Notes: a model not told the origin generated them from the sequence alone. Positions 7,532-17,308 are shown, counted from the first letter of the stretch. The stretch: DNA of 64,000 nucleotides from Veronia pacifica (GCF_001707825.1 NZ_LYBM01000001.1:124001-188000), one strand, 5' to 3'. Numbers and translations: made by a program.

Positions 7532-9616
7532 TTGCTTTATATTATTCAAAGTGATGAGAACACAATTGTGTTTACCTCCCTCAGCCAGTTTTCTGACTTT
7601 TCTCAATCAAGACGTATCCGGTTTCCTATTCTTCTCGATGGGTCTCCCTCATGGTGTCTAAGCCAGGTTGATGGCTTAAATAATGTAACGATTGTCAGTG
7701 ATGAATTTGAGCATGCTATGCCGTGGAAAGCGGTCAAAGGTTTACTTGGCCAAGAGTTAGGGCACGTTGTCCTCGACATTCGTTATAAAGCTGATATTGA
7801 GAAGATATGTGCCATTGCAGGTTGCCTCAGGGGAGGGGCGTTACTGTTTTTTATTGGCTTGCCAAATAGCACTGATAAAGACGATAGATTTCTTCAACGA
7901 TTCTATTCTATGTTTTCATCTGAGCACGCAAGAGTCGTGACGCAAGGTGGTCAGACAGCACTTTTGTCTTCAGACAATCCAGCGTGTGAACAACAGTCGT
8001 CTCAATTTTCTTTTGGCGCAGTGACGTCGGACCAAGAGCAAGCCATTATAGCCGTAGAGCGTGTTTTGTCAGGTCATCGAAAGCGTCCACTACTTCTCAC
8101 TGCGGATAGGGGGAGAGGTAAGTCATCGGCTATGGGTCTTGCAGTCGGCAAGATTCTTAAAGAAAAAAGTAAACGCATAGTAGTGACGTCTCCCAAGAAA
8201 GCAAATGTAGAGACATTGTTTGAACACATTTATACATCATTGCAGCTTGATAAGGGGAAGAACCCTTTTGATGTCACAGCACCATTGGGCGGTTCAGTGT
8301 CATACATTGCGCCAGATAGATTACTCCAAGAAGATATTGAGGCAGATTTACTTCTTGTCGATGAGTCCGCTGCGATTCCATTACCTATGCTGCAAAGAAT
8401 GTTCAATCAATACAGCAGAGTCTGCTTTTCAACGACTGAACATGGTTATGAGGGCACAGGTCGGGGATTCAGTACTCGCTTTCGTCATTTGCTTGATTCT
8501 CATTTTATGTCTTGGCGAGAGGTGAAACTCCTGGCCCCAGTACGATGGGCGATGGAGGATCCGCTTGAGCATTGGCTTAGTAATACATTTTTATTTGACG
8601 TTGAGGCCTGTGAGGTCGAGCCTGATAAAACAGTTTCTGTTGAATTGAATCGGCTTTCTGCCTCTTCCCTAGTTAGTGATGAGGCTACACTACGTGAACT
8701 TTTTGGCCTTTTGGTCAGTGCGCATTATCAAACATCGCCTAACGACTTAGTACATATTCTCAATGATCCTTCTCTATACATTTATACAGCAAGCTATAAG
8801 GGGCATTTGGTGGGCGCCCTGTTAGCGCAGTTTGAAGGCCAGTTTTCAACCGAGCTTTCAAAACAGGTTGTTCGCGGAGAGAGAAGAATCAAGGGGCATC
8901 TGCTTGCACAAGGAATGGCATTTAACAGTGGTGTCGCATCGTTATTAGCGGCTAAATTTTCTCGTATTACCCGCATAGCAGTTTTGCCCTCGTTCCGTCG
9001 GAAAGGTATTGCTTCTATGATGATCAGGCAATTCGAAGATGCCATGTTAAGTGAGAACGTGAATATGGTAGGTACCAGTTTTGGTGCGACAGAGGGGCTA
9101 TCATCCTTCTGGTTTTCTCTTGGCTATCAGCCGATAAAACTTGGGGTACAGAGAGACGCAGCCAGTGGGTGCTATTCGTTGTTACTTGGCAAGAACATTG
9201 AGGGTTTAGAAAACGATTTGCGAGATTCCTTATCTTTGTTCTCAACGAATTTTCCTGCTCAACTTACTGAGCAGTTCAAAGATGTCGAGCCAAGTTTGGT
9301 TCCAATTTTACTTCGTGAATGCCAATTACAAAATGACTTACCCTCAGCTTGCCAGCTTCAACTTCATCAGTTTGCTAAGGGATATCTAGGTTATGACCAT
9401 GTTGTTGGTAGTCTCTCTTCTTGGTTAGTTCAATTGTTTTCAGATACTGAAAAAGTAACTTCTGATTTACGTTGCTTTGGTTTGTTGGTTGAAAAAATTC
9501 TTCAGCGGAAACCATGGGATGTTGTTGCTAGTCGCCATGGGTTTAGAGGTCGAAAGGGCTGTGAAAAAGCAATACAGGTAGAAGTGAAAAAACTTCTGGC
9601 ATTGGAGGAGATTTAA
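7532..9616 (+). CDS. tmcA: TmcA, tRNA(Met) cytidine acetyltransferase
   Basis: Makes N4-acetylcytidine at the wobble position of elongator tRNA-Met using acetyl-CoA and ATP. It has an N-terminal domain (1-165), an RNA-helicase-like ATPase domain with Walker A TADRGRGKSS (about 190-199) and Walker B LLLVDESAAIPL, then a GNAT domain with the acetyl-CoA loop RIAVLPSFRRKGIASMM, and a C-terminal tRNA-binding tail. The length (694) is near E. coli TmcA. The start is uncertain: the frame opens with TTG at 7532 and a GTG at 7568 would also fit, and neither has a strong Shine-Dalgarno sequence. It follows the parB terminator, so it has its own promoter. Confidence 0.92.
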   Translation: MLYIIQSDENTIVFTSLSQFSDFSQSRRIRFPILLDGSPSWCLSQVDGLNNVTIVSDEFEHAMPWKAVKGLLGQELGHVVLDIRYKADIEKICAIAGCLRGGALLFFIGLPNSTDKDDRFLQRFYSMFSSEHARVVTQGGQTALLSSDNPACEQQSSQFSFGAVTSDQEQAIIAVERVLSGHRKRPLLLTADRGRGKSSAMGLAVGKILKEKSKRIVVTSPKKANVETLFEHIYTSLQLDKGKNPFDVTAPLGGSVSYIAPDRLLQEDIEADLLLVDESAAIPLPMLQRMFNQYSRVCFSTTEHGYEGTGRGFSTRFRHLLDSHFMSWREVKLLAPVRWAMEDPLEHWLSNTFLFDVEACEVEPDKTVSVELNRLSASSLVSDEATLRELFGLLVSAHYQTSPNDLVHILNDPSLYIYTASYKGHLVGALLAQFEGQFSTELSKQVVRGERRIKGHLLAQGMAFNSGVASLLAAKFSRITRIAVLPSFRRKGIASMMIRQFEDAMLSENVNMVGTSFGATEGLSSFWFSLGYQPIKLGVQRDAASGCYSLLLGKNIEGLENDLRDSLSLFSTNFPAQLTEQFKDVEPSLVPILLRECQLQNDLPSACQLQLHQFAKGYLGYDHVVGSLSSWLVQLFSDTEKVTSDLRCFGLLVEKILQRKPWDVVASRHGFRGRKGCEKAIQVEVKKLLALEEI

Positions 9617-9626
9617 TTAGCCTTCG

Positions 9627-9641
9627 ATTTACAGTGTAAAC
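9627..9641. other. parS2: parS2 site 1 of the downstream cluster
   Basis: TTTACAGTGTAAA at 9628-9640 is a perfect match to the parS2 core. It lies 11 bp past the tmcA stop codon. Confidence 0.88.
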
Positions 9642-9666
9642 AATAATGGTTCTGCTGAATCTTGAA

Positions 9667-9681
9667 ATTTACACTGTAAAA
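9667..9681. other. parS2: parS2 site 2 of the downstream cluster
   Basis: TTTACACTGTAAA at 9668-9680 is a perfect match to the parS2 core, 40 bp from the previous site (about four helical turns, same face). Confidence 0.88.
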
Positions 9682-9883
9682 TCTTGATAATAACTGCCAA
9701 TGCAGAATTCCTCTAAAGTCCTTCTAAAATAACAAGGAGTTCTCATCGGCAGCTCTTCTTGTTATCAATAAATACTTCAAGCGACTAGATTCATTGTTAC
9801 GCCTAAGTATAGCTGTCTATATGGGTTCTTATTTGTAAATGTAGTTTGCCTAATCCAGATGTCTATCAAACATTATTGACCGC

Positions 9884-9898
9884 TTTTACAGTGTAAAT
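9884..9898. other. parS2: parS2 site 3 of the downstream cluster
   Basis: TTTACAGTGTAAA at 9885-9897 is a perfect match to the parS2 core. Confidence 0.88.
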
Positions 9899-9973
9899 TA
9901 AAAAAAGCAGCAAATTGATGGGCGATAAATGGAAACGAAAGAAAGGGATTGTTGAAGTGGGTTGAAGGGAAAA

Positions 9974-9993
9974 CTGGCATCTCTCGATGCCAG
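9974..9993 (-). terminator. Rho-independent terminator after lapD
   Basis: CTGGCATC/GATGCCAG 8-bp stem with 4-base loop. On the minus strand it is followed by TTTTCCCTT. It lies just past the lapD stop. Confidence 0.75.
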
Positions 9994-10004
9994 CTTAAGC
10001 GGTG

Positions 10005-11927
10005 TTATACTACTGGGGCATCCTCAATAATATATCCTTGGAAACCATCAATAAATAGCTCAGACAGTCTGTCTAACTGAATCTTGGTTTCAACGCGGGT
10101 TGCGATAGTTGTAATTTCTAAATTGGACGCCGTACGGCAAATTGAAGACAGCACGTGACGTTTAGTCTCATCTTCAATGTCTTTAGTATAAGCAAAGTCG
10201 ATTTTGACATAGTCAGGCTTGAAGGCGTTCAGATAGTCGACTGATTTAAAATTCCTTCCGAAATTATCAACACCGAAGCCAAATCTATTACGACGAATTT
10301 GCTCTACCAATAACTGACCATGATCAGGGTAGCGAACAAATACTGATTCAGGGATTTCAAAGAACAATCTGTCTGACAACGAATGATGACGCTGCATCTG
10401 ACGCGTTAACCATAAGATGAAATTCGCATTGGTAATACTGAACGAGGTGAGGTTTATCGCCAAGGGACCAATTGACGGTTTATTTTCTAACTCGGAAATT
10501 ACGCGCTCAACAACATATTTATCAAAAGCATCGCCCATTTTAAGTTGTTCAATCATGCCAAGAAACTGACCTGCACCGAAATACTGTTCGCCAATTTGGA
10601 TAGCTGAAAAAACCTCATGGTGAATAACATCGCTGTGCTTGGTTGAAGCTTGCTGATAGTTCAAAATGAAATGGTCATTGAGCATTGAGTCAGTAAGCAG
10701 TTGTCGCCACTGCTGCTTACCCATGATAGCTTGCTCAGCAGTGTTATCAATTATCGCAATCGTCTTGTCAGACTGCTGCTCCGCTTGCGAAAGTGCGTTA
10801 TCTGCTTGCGCCAACAATATACTGGCATCATGATTATTGTCGTTGTTTATTGCCAAACCTATCGATAAATCAAGCGGCTGTTGTGCATATCCTGTTTGAG
10901 TGTTGGATAGATTATGGAAAATGTTTTCGGCAATAATTCTTAACGTATCAGAGCCAAAGTTTGGTGCAATAATGCCAAATTCGTCCTGAGAGATTCTGGC
11001 CGTCGTAAAGTCGCTCTCACCCGTAGCCTGAGTAAGCATCGATGAGAAGCGGCTAACCAGCTTATCGCCTTTTTCATATCCCTCTTTGCTATAAACTGAT
11101 CGAATAATACCGATACGAATTAAGATAAGGCCGCCTTGGGTATTTTCAGCGAGCCATGATTCAAGCTGACCAGTGAAAAAGCTTCTGTTACCCAGTCCTG
11201 ACACTGCATCCATAAACGCCTGCTCACGGAGCTTGTTAGCTTCTTGTGCTTGTTGGCGAAAAAACGTTTGAAGCTGTTCCGCCATTTTGTTTATCGCTTT
11301 CACCACTGTCTTGAGTTCTTCTGTCTTGGGCTCTGCGATAGGTGCAGGGAAATGATTTCTCGCGAGTTGTTCGACATGACGGGTAATGGAACGAAGAGGG
11401 CGAAGGGACTGTCTGACTTGGAGCGCAATAGCTACGATAGCGACAAAAAATAACAGAGACACCCACATCGATAGCTGAACAGTGGTGTTCCACAATTGGC
11501 GATATGCATACCCAGGGTGAGGAATAATGGTCAGCTCACCATATTGCTTCCATCCACCAGATAAAATCCGTTGATGTGACACCTCAGGGAAAAAATTCAT
11601 TTTCACAAACCAGTCAGGCACACCTTCGATATTAACGGGATACTTCCGAACTATTGAGGATTTATCCTGAAATAAATCGATGCGTATCTCGCGATAAAAG
11701 CTACCATCAAACTGAGCATTCATCAGTGATTCAATAGCTACCTTATCGCCAGATTTAAGATAGGGGTCGAGAGAAAGACCTAGATTGTTTAGCGCGTTAT
11801 CCGCGCCTGTTGTTTGCTGTGCAACTAAGAAGTTACGAGTGGTATTGAGTTGTACTGCCGTTAATGCGAATAGTAGTACAGTAAATACGACCAGCAGCCA
11901 GGTGAATATTTGTCTGAAAAGAGTCAT
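10005..11927 (-). CDS. lapD: LapD-type c-di-GMP receptor (degenerate GGDEF/EAL)
   Basis: 640-residue inner-membrane protein. TM1 is at about 7-27, a periplasmic LapD/MoxY-type domain spans about 30-150, TM2 about 150-172, HAMP about 172-225, then GGDEF and EAL domains. The GGDEF signature is degenerate (SQDEF at 313-317) and the EAL domain lacks the canonical EAL motif at its start, so it should bind but not make or degrade c-di-GMP. In the known Lap system, c-di-GMP-bound LapD holds the protease LapG in the periplasm and so keeps a giant adhesin on the cell surface. It sits 6 bp downstream of lapG in the same operon. No LapA-like adhesin or its secretion system is in the window. Confidence 0.9.
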   Translation of the reverse strand: MTLFRQIFTWLLVVFTVLLFALTAVQLNTTRNFLVAQQTTGADNALNNLGLSLDPYLKSGDKVAIESLMNAQFDGSFYREIRIDLFQDKSSIVRKYPVNIEGVPDWFVKMNFFPEVSHQRILSGGWKQYGELTIIPHPGYAYRQLWNTTVQLSMWVSLLFFVAIVAIALQVRQSLRPLRSITRHVEQLARNHFPAPIAEPKTEELKTVVKAINKMAEQLQTFFRQQAQEANKLREQAFMDAVSGLGNRSFFTGQLESWLAENTQGGLILIRIGIIRSVYSKEGYEKGDKLVSRFSSMLTQATGESDFTTARISQDEFGIIAPNFGSDTLRIIAENIFHNLSNTQTGYAQQPLDLSIGLAINNDNNHDASILLAQADNALSQAEQQSDKTIAIIDNTAEQAIMGKQQWRQLLTDSMLNDHFILNYQQASTKHSDVIHHEVFSAIQIGEQYFGAGQFLGMIEQLKMGDAFDKYVVERVISELENKPSIGPLAINLTSFSITNANFILWLTRQMQRHHSLSDRLFFEIPESVFVRYPDHGQLLVEQIRRNRFGFGVDNFGRNFKSVDYLNAFKPDYVKIDFAYTKDIEDETKRHVLSSICRTASNLEITTIATRVETKIQLDRLSELFIDGFQGYIIEDAPVV

Positions 11928-11933
11928 GTTAGT

Positions 11934-12614
11934 TCAACCATCATAATTCACGATCGCTTTTTTCATTTCTGAAGAACGAATTCGGGACTTTACGTCATTC
12001 CATAAACTTAAACGTGAAGCTTTCCCTGCAAGAATGGAGCGCCCACGCTCTTTTGATAACCAAAGCCTACTACCATTAAAGCTGTACACGGGGAATAAAT
12101 CGTTTCTTTTTGACGCATATTTGATTTCTGGATCGAGATTATCAAGCAGTAACGGATCTGAATCAGGAGTGGGATAATATGCCAAAACCATATGGAACTG
12201 GTTTAAATGTAGGGCTTTTACGTAAATTAGGCGCAATTTAGCGTCATCGACCCCCAATTCCCGAAGTGTGAAATACTTCGCAATGGTAAAATCTTCGCAG
12301 TCCCCAGCGTTGTTGCCAATCATTTCTACGGGGGTTGCCCAGTAATCCACTTTTCCCCATAGTTTGTAATCATCAACAAAGTTTAATTGATTGAAGAACA
12401 GATTAACTTCGTACAATTTATGGGTTTCAGGCTTGGCTTTCATCGTTTTTAACATTGCCTGCCATACAGTGGTTCTTCGGGCGGCGGGCTCACCGTACAC
12501 ATGCTTTACCCGTTTAACCAGTGTGCTATCTCCCATGATTGAATGGCTGGCGTCAGCAAAGGGTGCCAATGTCAGGCACAACAACAGTAATGCACGCATA
12601 TGCAATTTACTCAC
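11934..12614 (-). CDS. lapG: LapG-type periplasmic cysteine protease
   Basis: 226-residue bacterial transglutaminase-like cysteine protease with an N-terminal signal peptide (cleavage likely after about residue 22). The catalytic triad is visible as Cys106 (GDCEDF), His141 (NQFHMVLAYY) and Asp158 (LLLDNLD). LapG-family enzymes need calcium and clip the N terminus of LapA-like adhesins, releasing biofilm cells unless sequestered by LapD. It is the first gene of the lapG-lapD pair. Confidence 0.92.
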   Translation of the reverse strand: MSKLHMRALLLLCLTLAPFADASHSIMGDSTLVKRVKHVYGEPAARRTTVWQAMLKTMKAKPETHKLYEVNLFFNQLNFVDDYKLWGKVDYWATPVEMIGNNAGDCEDFTIAKYFTLRELGVDDAKLRLIYVKALHLNQFHMVLAYYPTPDSDPLLLDNLDPEIKYASKRNDLFPVYSFNGSRLWLSKERGRSILAGKASRLSLWNDVKSRIRSSEMKKAIVNYDG

Positions 12615-13024
12615 CGAGCCTGATCAGAGCGACATAAGAAGATGGAGGAGCGGTGTCCGGGAAAAAACAATATAACGCGCATAAAAAACTACGGGACATA
12701 TCTTCGCCTCTTTTAGTGACTTTTGAGCGTTTGATAATCAAGGTACTTTCTTGAGTGTAGATATAGCCAAAAGAAATGGTCGGCAAATCGCTAACCCCAT
12801 GAACCATCCTGGTCAACGTTGTCCGATAACTCTAACAGTAGATAAGTGATGAACGTGAAACTTTAAGTGAGATACTGAGCCAATACAGAAGAGAAAACTG
12901 AATTATTTATGCGACATATATGCAAGCCGATGTCAGCACGGACAAAACATTCCGGATGCGTTTTACTTGAGATATAGACGTTAAACGACCAAAATACACT
13001 GAAAATATAAGTTGGAGAAATTAC
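12615..13024. other. Divergent intergenic region lapG/pdxH
   Basis: About 410 bp holding the divergent promoters of lapG and pdxH. A 69-codon frame at 12607-12816 on the minus strand has no recognisable family and no good ribosome site and was not accepted. The pdxH start is preceded by GGAGAAATTAC. Confidence 0.5.
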
Positions 13025-13663
13025 ATGGAATTGTCTGATATTCGTCGGGAATATATTCAAGGTGGACTGAGACGAAAGGATTTGAACGAGGATCCCATCG
13101 CATTCTTCGAGCATTGGTTACAGCAGGCAATTGATGCAAAGCTACCAGATCCTACGGCGATGACGGTTGCAACCGTTGACCAAGATGGGCAGCCTTTTCA
13201 ACGTATCGTGTTACTAAAAGATGTCAGTAATGAAGGTATGGTTTTTTATACTAATCTGGGTAGCCGCAAAGCCGAACACTTAAAGCATAATCAACGTATC
13301 AGTCTGCATTTTCCGTGGCACCATCTCGAGCGTCAGGTACACATTACTGGTGTTGCTGAAAAGTTGACAACGACGGAAGTCATGAAATATTTCACTTCAC
13401 GTCCAAAAGAAAGCCAACTAGCCGCATGGGCCAGTAAGCAAAGCCAACGATTGACTGCTAGAAGCGCTCTCGAGGGTAAATACATGGAGTTAAAGCAGAA
13501 GTTTGCCAAAGGTGAGGTGCCTGTACCAACTTTCTGGGGCGGATTCCGAGTAAAGATAAACAGTATGGAATTTTGGCAGGGGGGAGAGCACCGCCTTCAT
13601 GACCGTTTTATCTACCAGAACCAGACAGATGGTCAGTGGGACATTGAACGTCTTTCTCCGTAG
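13025..13663 (+). CDS. pdxH: Pyridoxamine 5'-phosphate oxidase
   Basis: FMN-dependent enzyme that oxidises pyridoxine/pyridoxamine 5'-phosphate to pyridoxal 5'-phosphate in the last step of vitamin B6 synthesis and salvage. The 212 residues are full length. Family blocks seen are RREY near the start, [40 protein letters not shown] and the C-terminal [13 protein letters not shown]...W.IERLSP. It starts at ATG 13025 with a GGAG ribosome site 8 bp upstream and is closed by a strong bidirectional terminator. Confidence 0.97.
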   Translation: MELSDIRREYIQGGLRRKDLNEDPIAFFEHWLQQAIDAKLPDPTAMTVATVDQDGQPFQRIVLLKDVSNEGMVFYTNLGSRKAEHLKHNQRISLHFPWHHLERQVHITGVAEKLTTTEVMKYFTSRPKESQLAAWASKQSQRLTARSALEGKYMELKQKFAKGEVPVPTFWGGFRVKINSMEFWQGGEHRLHDRFIYQNQTDGQWDIERLSP

Positions 13664-13689
13664 ATAACATTCCCGTAATAGGCGAAAAA

Positions 13690-13719
13690 AAGCCTCATAT
13701 CGGTCATGATATGAGGCTT
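13690..13719. terminator. Bidirectional terminator between pdxH and the TRAP operon
   Basis: A perfect 12-bp stem (AAGCCTCATATC/GATATGAGGCTT) with loop GGTCAT. It has A-rich sequence on the left (T-rich on the minus strand) and TTTA on the right, so it can stop both convergent transcripts. Confidence 0.88.
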
Positions 13720-13752
13720 TATTATCAGATAAGCTATTACATGTTCAAGGTG

Positions 13753-15051
13753 TTACATCAGTTCCGGTAAAAATGTCACTATGCTTGGGAATAAGGTGAT
13801 CAAAGTGACCAGCAGTAATATACCGATAAAGAAGGGTAGTACACCCACCATAACATCAGTGATACTCCCCCTGTTCCTCACTCCCTGCACAATATAGAGA
13901 TTCATTCCTACAGGCGGAGTTAGCAGCGCAAGCTCGCACATGATCACCACAAATACACCAAACCATATCGGATCTATACCTACAGCGGTAACGACTGGAA
14001 ACAACACAGGTATCGTCGTTATCATCATTGCAAGTGCATCCAGAAAGCAGCCAAGAATGAGATAGAGTACGACCAGATAGAGGATAAGCTCCGCTGGTGA
14101 CACCTCCAGAGAGGTAATGAAAGATGCCACTTCATTGGGGATGCCAAGCACCCCCATACTAAAGTTAAGGAAGAAAGCACCAATCAGAACCAAGACAATC
14201 ATTGCAGTGATACGCACCGTACCCAACAGACTCTCGTTGAGCATCTCAAAATTGAGTTTCTTGTAGTAAGCTGCAAGTCCCAATGACGACACGACCCCTA
14301 CAGCCGCCGCCTCCGTCGGCGTTGCCCATCCTCCATAAATACTGCCAATAATCATGAAGAAAATGAAAGCAGGCCCCACCAAATCAATCAGGCGGGATAA
14401 ACGACCTGAAACATCTGCCTTTCTATCTGAGTTACCTGATATGTCTGGCCAGATAACAGAAGCCACAGCAATGATGAGCACAAAGAAGGATGCGAGTAAC
14501 AGCCCGGGGACAATCCCTGCGATAAAAAGGTCACCGATAGAGGTATCAGTAACTGCACCATAGATGATCAAGTTAATCGAGGGGGGTATAAGGATCCCTA
14601 GTGTCGCGCCACTTGCAATCGATCCTGCAACCCAACGCTCGTCGTAGTTGTTCTCTCTAAAAGACGGGAATGCAACTGTACTTATGGTTGCAGCAGTAGC
14701 AACTGACGAGCCAGAGATAGCAGCAAACATTGATGATGATGCAATGTTGGAGTGCAATAGCCTCCCTGGGAGCCACTGCACCCAGTCAGACAAGGACCGA
14801 TACATTCTCTCGGCAACCTGGCTTTTGACAAGGATCTCACCCATCAAAATGTACAGTGGGATAGCAGTAAGAACAAAACTGTTCATTTGTCCCCACATGA
14901 GGTTACCCGCTGAGTTCATCATTGAAGGCCCAAACCCCCACATGAGTCCCAATAAAGCTGTTACCACCATCACGGTACCTACATGCAGACCCAGCATCAG
15001 CAATCCGATAACACAGAGAAAACCAATGAATATAACTTCTATTCCAACCAT
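13753..15051 (-). CDS. dctM: TRAP transporter large permease (DctM family)
   Basis: 432-residue integral membrane protein of the DctM/ion-transporter superfamily with about 12 hydrophobic helices. Recognisable blocks are IPLYILMGEILVKS, the PSINLIIYG region and GCFLDALAMMITTIPVLFPV. With the small subunit and periplasmic binding protein it drives sodium-coupled uptake of an organic anion. The start overlaps the stop of the small subunit gene (TGATG), so translation is coupled. The substrate is unknown. Confidence 0.92.
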   Translation of the reverse strand: MVGIEVIFIGFLCVIGLLMLGLHVGTVMVVTALLGLMWGFGPSMMNSAGNLMWGQMNSFVLTAIPLYILMGEILVKSQVAERMYRSLSDWVQWLPGRLLHSNIASSSMFAAISGSSVATAATISTVAFPSFRENNYDERWVAGSIASGATLGILIPPSINLIIYGAVTDTSIGDLFIAGIVPGLLLASFFVLIIAVASVIWPDISGNSDRKADVSGRLSRLIDLVGPAFIFFMIIGSIYGGWATPTEAAAVGVVSSLGLAAYYKKLNFEMLNESLLGTVRITAMIVLVLIGAFFLNFSMGVLGIPNEVASFITSLEVSPAELILYLVVLYLILGCFLDALAMMITTIPVLFPVVTAVGIDPIWFGVFVVIMCELALLTPPVGMNLYIVQGVRNRGSITDVMVGVLPFFIGILLLVTLITLFPSIVTFLPELM

Positions 15052-15641
15052 CAGTTATCTCCTGTTTTAGAGGTAGAGTCACCGAACCCGGCAGCGTCAA
15101 GTTCCTGCTGCTCAATAGACTGCGCACGCATCAAGGACTCCACACCGATGAAGTCCATTTTAGAGATTTTGAGGATGCACCGAATGAAGATACTGATTGT
15201 GACAACAGAAAACATGACCAGACCGAATACCCACAAAGACTGTGGTATCCAAAGGGGGATTTGCAAAGGTGTTGTTGAAATTGAGCCTAGGTCTAACGAT
15301 TGTCTCAGGGAGCGAACCCCAAACCACAGCATACCTACTGATACACTGGCAAGAACAAAACTAGCCAATAGGTGGAAACAGCTGCGAAGAGATTGAGGTG
15401 CATGCTTGATGGCAAAATCGATACGGGTATGGGCACAGGTTATTCCTGCATAACCAAATCCAACACTGGCCGCAAAGGCCAGTGCATATCCGCCAAGCTC
15501 ATCGACGCCCTGAAAAGAATGATTGAAGACTTTTCTGGAAACAATTTCGGCGGCGGTGACAAACGCCTGAACAAGCAGAACATATCCTGCGCCCAGTGCG
15601 ATCAGGCGCATTAGCTTATTTACGCGGTCTTCAAATTTCAT
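15051..15641 (-). CDS. dctQ: TRAP transporter small permease (DctQ family)
   Basis: 196-residue membrane protein with four hydrophobic segments and the DctQ-type block VDELGGYALAFAASVGFGYAG. It partners DctM. The hydrophilic C-terminal tail (about 155-196) is longer than usual. It lies 16 bp after the binding-protein gene in a three-gene operon. Confidence 0.9.
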   Translation of the reverse strand: MKFEDRVNKLMRLIALGAGYVLLVQAFVTAAEIVSRKVFNHSFQGVDELGGYALAFAASVGFGYAGITCAHTRIDFAIKHAPQSLRSCFHLLASFVLASVSVGMLWFGVRSLRQSLDLGSISTTPLQIPLWIPQSLWVFGLVMFSVVTISIFIRCILKISKMDFIGVESLMRAQSIEQQELDAAGFGDSTSKTGDN

Positions 15642-15657
15642 AATCTCAGCCCCACAA

Positions 15658-16707
15658 TTATTTGTCTTGTGGCGATATACCGCGTGCCGAGCCTACTGTA
15701 TCGTACCAGACCTTCTCACAGCCCTTATAGGTTGCTTCACAGCGCGAAAACCAGTCTGGTAAAATCACTTTTTTTACCGCTTTTTTTACGCGTTTCTTGT
15801 CTTTTTCAGTAACAGGTACCAGTTTCATCGAGAACTTTTCGCCGACACTACAACCGGTTTGACCAGTATTACAAGCCAATGCGTCATCATTAATTGTCTG
15901 TGCCAACTCCCATTGAGCCGCCTCAAGTGAAGAATAAGTTTCTGTTATTTTTTTTCTCTCATCATCTGAGAGACTTTGCCACCAATCGAGGTTGGCAAAG
16001 ATACCCTGAACGGCTCCGGATACGGAAAGCGGCAACTGATGCGTGGTGACTTCCGGCCATTTACCTGAGTTGCCAGAAGTTGGAGAGGTTACTCCGCAGT
16101 CAGCAACGCCGCGTTGCAGAGCAGGATATACCTCGCCAAAGTTGAGCGTAACCGGACTGGCGCCGAATGATTCGAGAAGAGCTGACATAGATGGCGTGAA
16201 ACTTCTTATTTTCAAACCTGAAAGATCATCGACTTTGTTGATTTCTGCGTTGCAGTAGAATACCTGTGGACCAAAGGGCCACAGTGCTAAAACGGTTGCT
16301 CCAAATCTGCTTCGTAGACGATCGTCAAATGCAGGTCGGTAGGCGTCAACAGCGGCGCGAAGGCTCGTCATATCCGTTGAAACACCAATCAAATCCAACC
16401 CTTCAAAGAAAGCATCATCGCGGGCAGCTGTACCTATCTGAACAGACACAATGTTGAAGGTGTTATCAGCAATTAAACGAAGACCGTCCTTGGTACTTAA
16501 ACCCAAGCCTTCATAGTTGTTGTAAAGTACATTGAATCCTTCACTTTTCAGTGATTTGATTGCCATCTCTTCATTAGGGTATTGTTTTGCTGTCTCGAGG
16601 AGCTGAGTGAGTACTCTGACGGATTGTGCAGATGCGGAGAAAGATTGAGAGAGGAGAAGCCCACCTATGAGTCCGGCACTTATCCATAAACGACGGTTAA
16701 TGTCCAT
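15658..16707 (-). CDS. dctP: TRAP transporter solute-binding protein (DctP family)
   Basis: 349-residue periplasmic protein with a signal peptide (about 1-27, ending ASAQS). The DctP-type core includes FCNAEINKVDDLSGLKIRSF (near 150-170) and the later Trp-rich region NLDWWQSLSDDERKKI. It captures the substrate for the DctQM permease. There are several Cys residues in the C-terminal quarter (CNTGQTGC, CEATYKGC), more than usual for the family and possibly forming disulfides. First gene of the operon. Confidence 0.88.
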   Translation of the reverse strand: MDINRRLWISAGLIGGLLLSQSFSASAQSVRVLTQLLETAKQYPNEEMAIKSLKSEGFNVLYNNYEGLGLSTKDGLRLIADNTFNIVSVQIGTAARDDAFFEGLDLIGVSTDMTSLRAAVDAYRPAFDDRLRSRFGATVLALWPFGPQVFYCNAEINKVDDLSGLKIRSFTPSMSALLESFGASPVTLNFGEVYPALQRGVADCGVTSPTSGNSGKWPEVTTHQLPLSVSGAVQGIFANLDWWQSLSDDERKKITETYSSLEAAQWELAQTINDDALACNTGQTGCSVGEKFSMKLVPVTEKDKKRVKKAVKKVILPDWFSRCEATYKGCEKVWYDTVGSARGISPQDK

Positions 16708-17157
16708 AGCAATAGTTCCTTTACTGTTGTTGTGAAAAGGACAGGACGTATGCTTTACGTCTCGATACGTTGTCCAAAAAAAAACGAAAAAATGTAATTA
16801 GCTAATTGGTAATGTCGGATAAATATCTTGTTCAACAAAGAGGTTATCGCATTAGATTTCAAATTTGATGAGTAAGACGTCATTCCAATATTTATATTTT
16901 TCAACAAGAACGATTCAACATGTTATACAAATGTATCTAGTATTGTGTACAATAATGATAGTAATTTGTATTCTATACGTTGCATGCAGAGTTTCCATTT
17001 ATTTTGATAAAATCGGGTTTCGTTATTGAGAATTACTTAAATAAAATGAATTAAACAATTGTTTTTATTAATTTTTATTTTTCGTATATTTATACGGAAT
17101 TGTCGTCTCAAAAATGTCTTTAACATCTACAATCCAGATTATTTTTTAGATACATTA

Positions 17158-17177
17158 GTAATTTATTAATAAATTAC
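17158..17177. repeat. Perfect 20-bp AT palindrome
   Basis: GTAATTTATTAATAAATTAC reads the same on both strands. It stands in a gene-free region between two minus-strand genes, so it could be a protein-binding site or a weak hairpin. No known family was recognised. Confidence 0.5.
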
Positions 17178-17269
17178 ATTTTAGCGCCCTTTATATGTGG
17201 AAATAGATAAAGTAAGTATCCATTGTTGTCGTCAATTTATTTCCTGTTGCTTATCTCAAGATAAAAAAA

Positions 17270-17284
17270 GGCAGCTAAGCTGCC
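17270..17284 (-). terminator. Rho-independent terminator of the FGE-like gene
   Basis: GGCAGC/GCTGCC stem with a 3-base loop. On the minus strand it is followed by a T tract (complement of 17263-17269). Confidence 0.75.
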
Positions 17285-17308
17285 CTGAAATAAATAACTT
17301 ATGTTTAT

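Larger units (their letters stand above)
9617..10004. other. Gene-free region with parS2 cluster
   Basis: About 390 bp between the convergent tmcA and lapD genes. It carries the three parS2 sites listed separately and the lapD terminator. No other open frame, RNA or repeat was recognised. Confidence 0.7.
16708..17308. other. AT-rich gene-free region upstream of the TRAP operon
   Basis: About 600 bp of AT-rich sequence with no credible open frame. It contains TTGTGTACAA (about 16935-16945), resembling a GntR/FCD-type operator, a TTGTTCAACAA dyad near 16832, and a perfect 20-bp palindrome at 17158-17177. The promoter of the TRAP operon must lie at its left end. Confidence 0.5.

Noticed and set aside
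12607-12816. 69-codon minus-strand frame upstream of lapG
   Set aside because: No family resemblance, no ribosome site, and it overlaps the lapG start.
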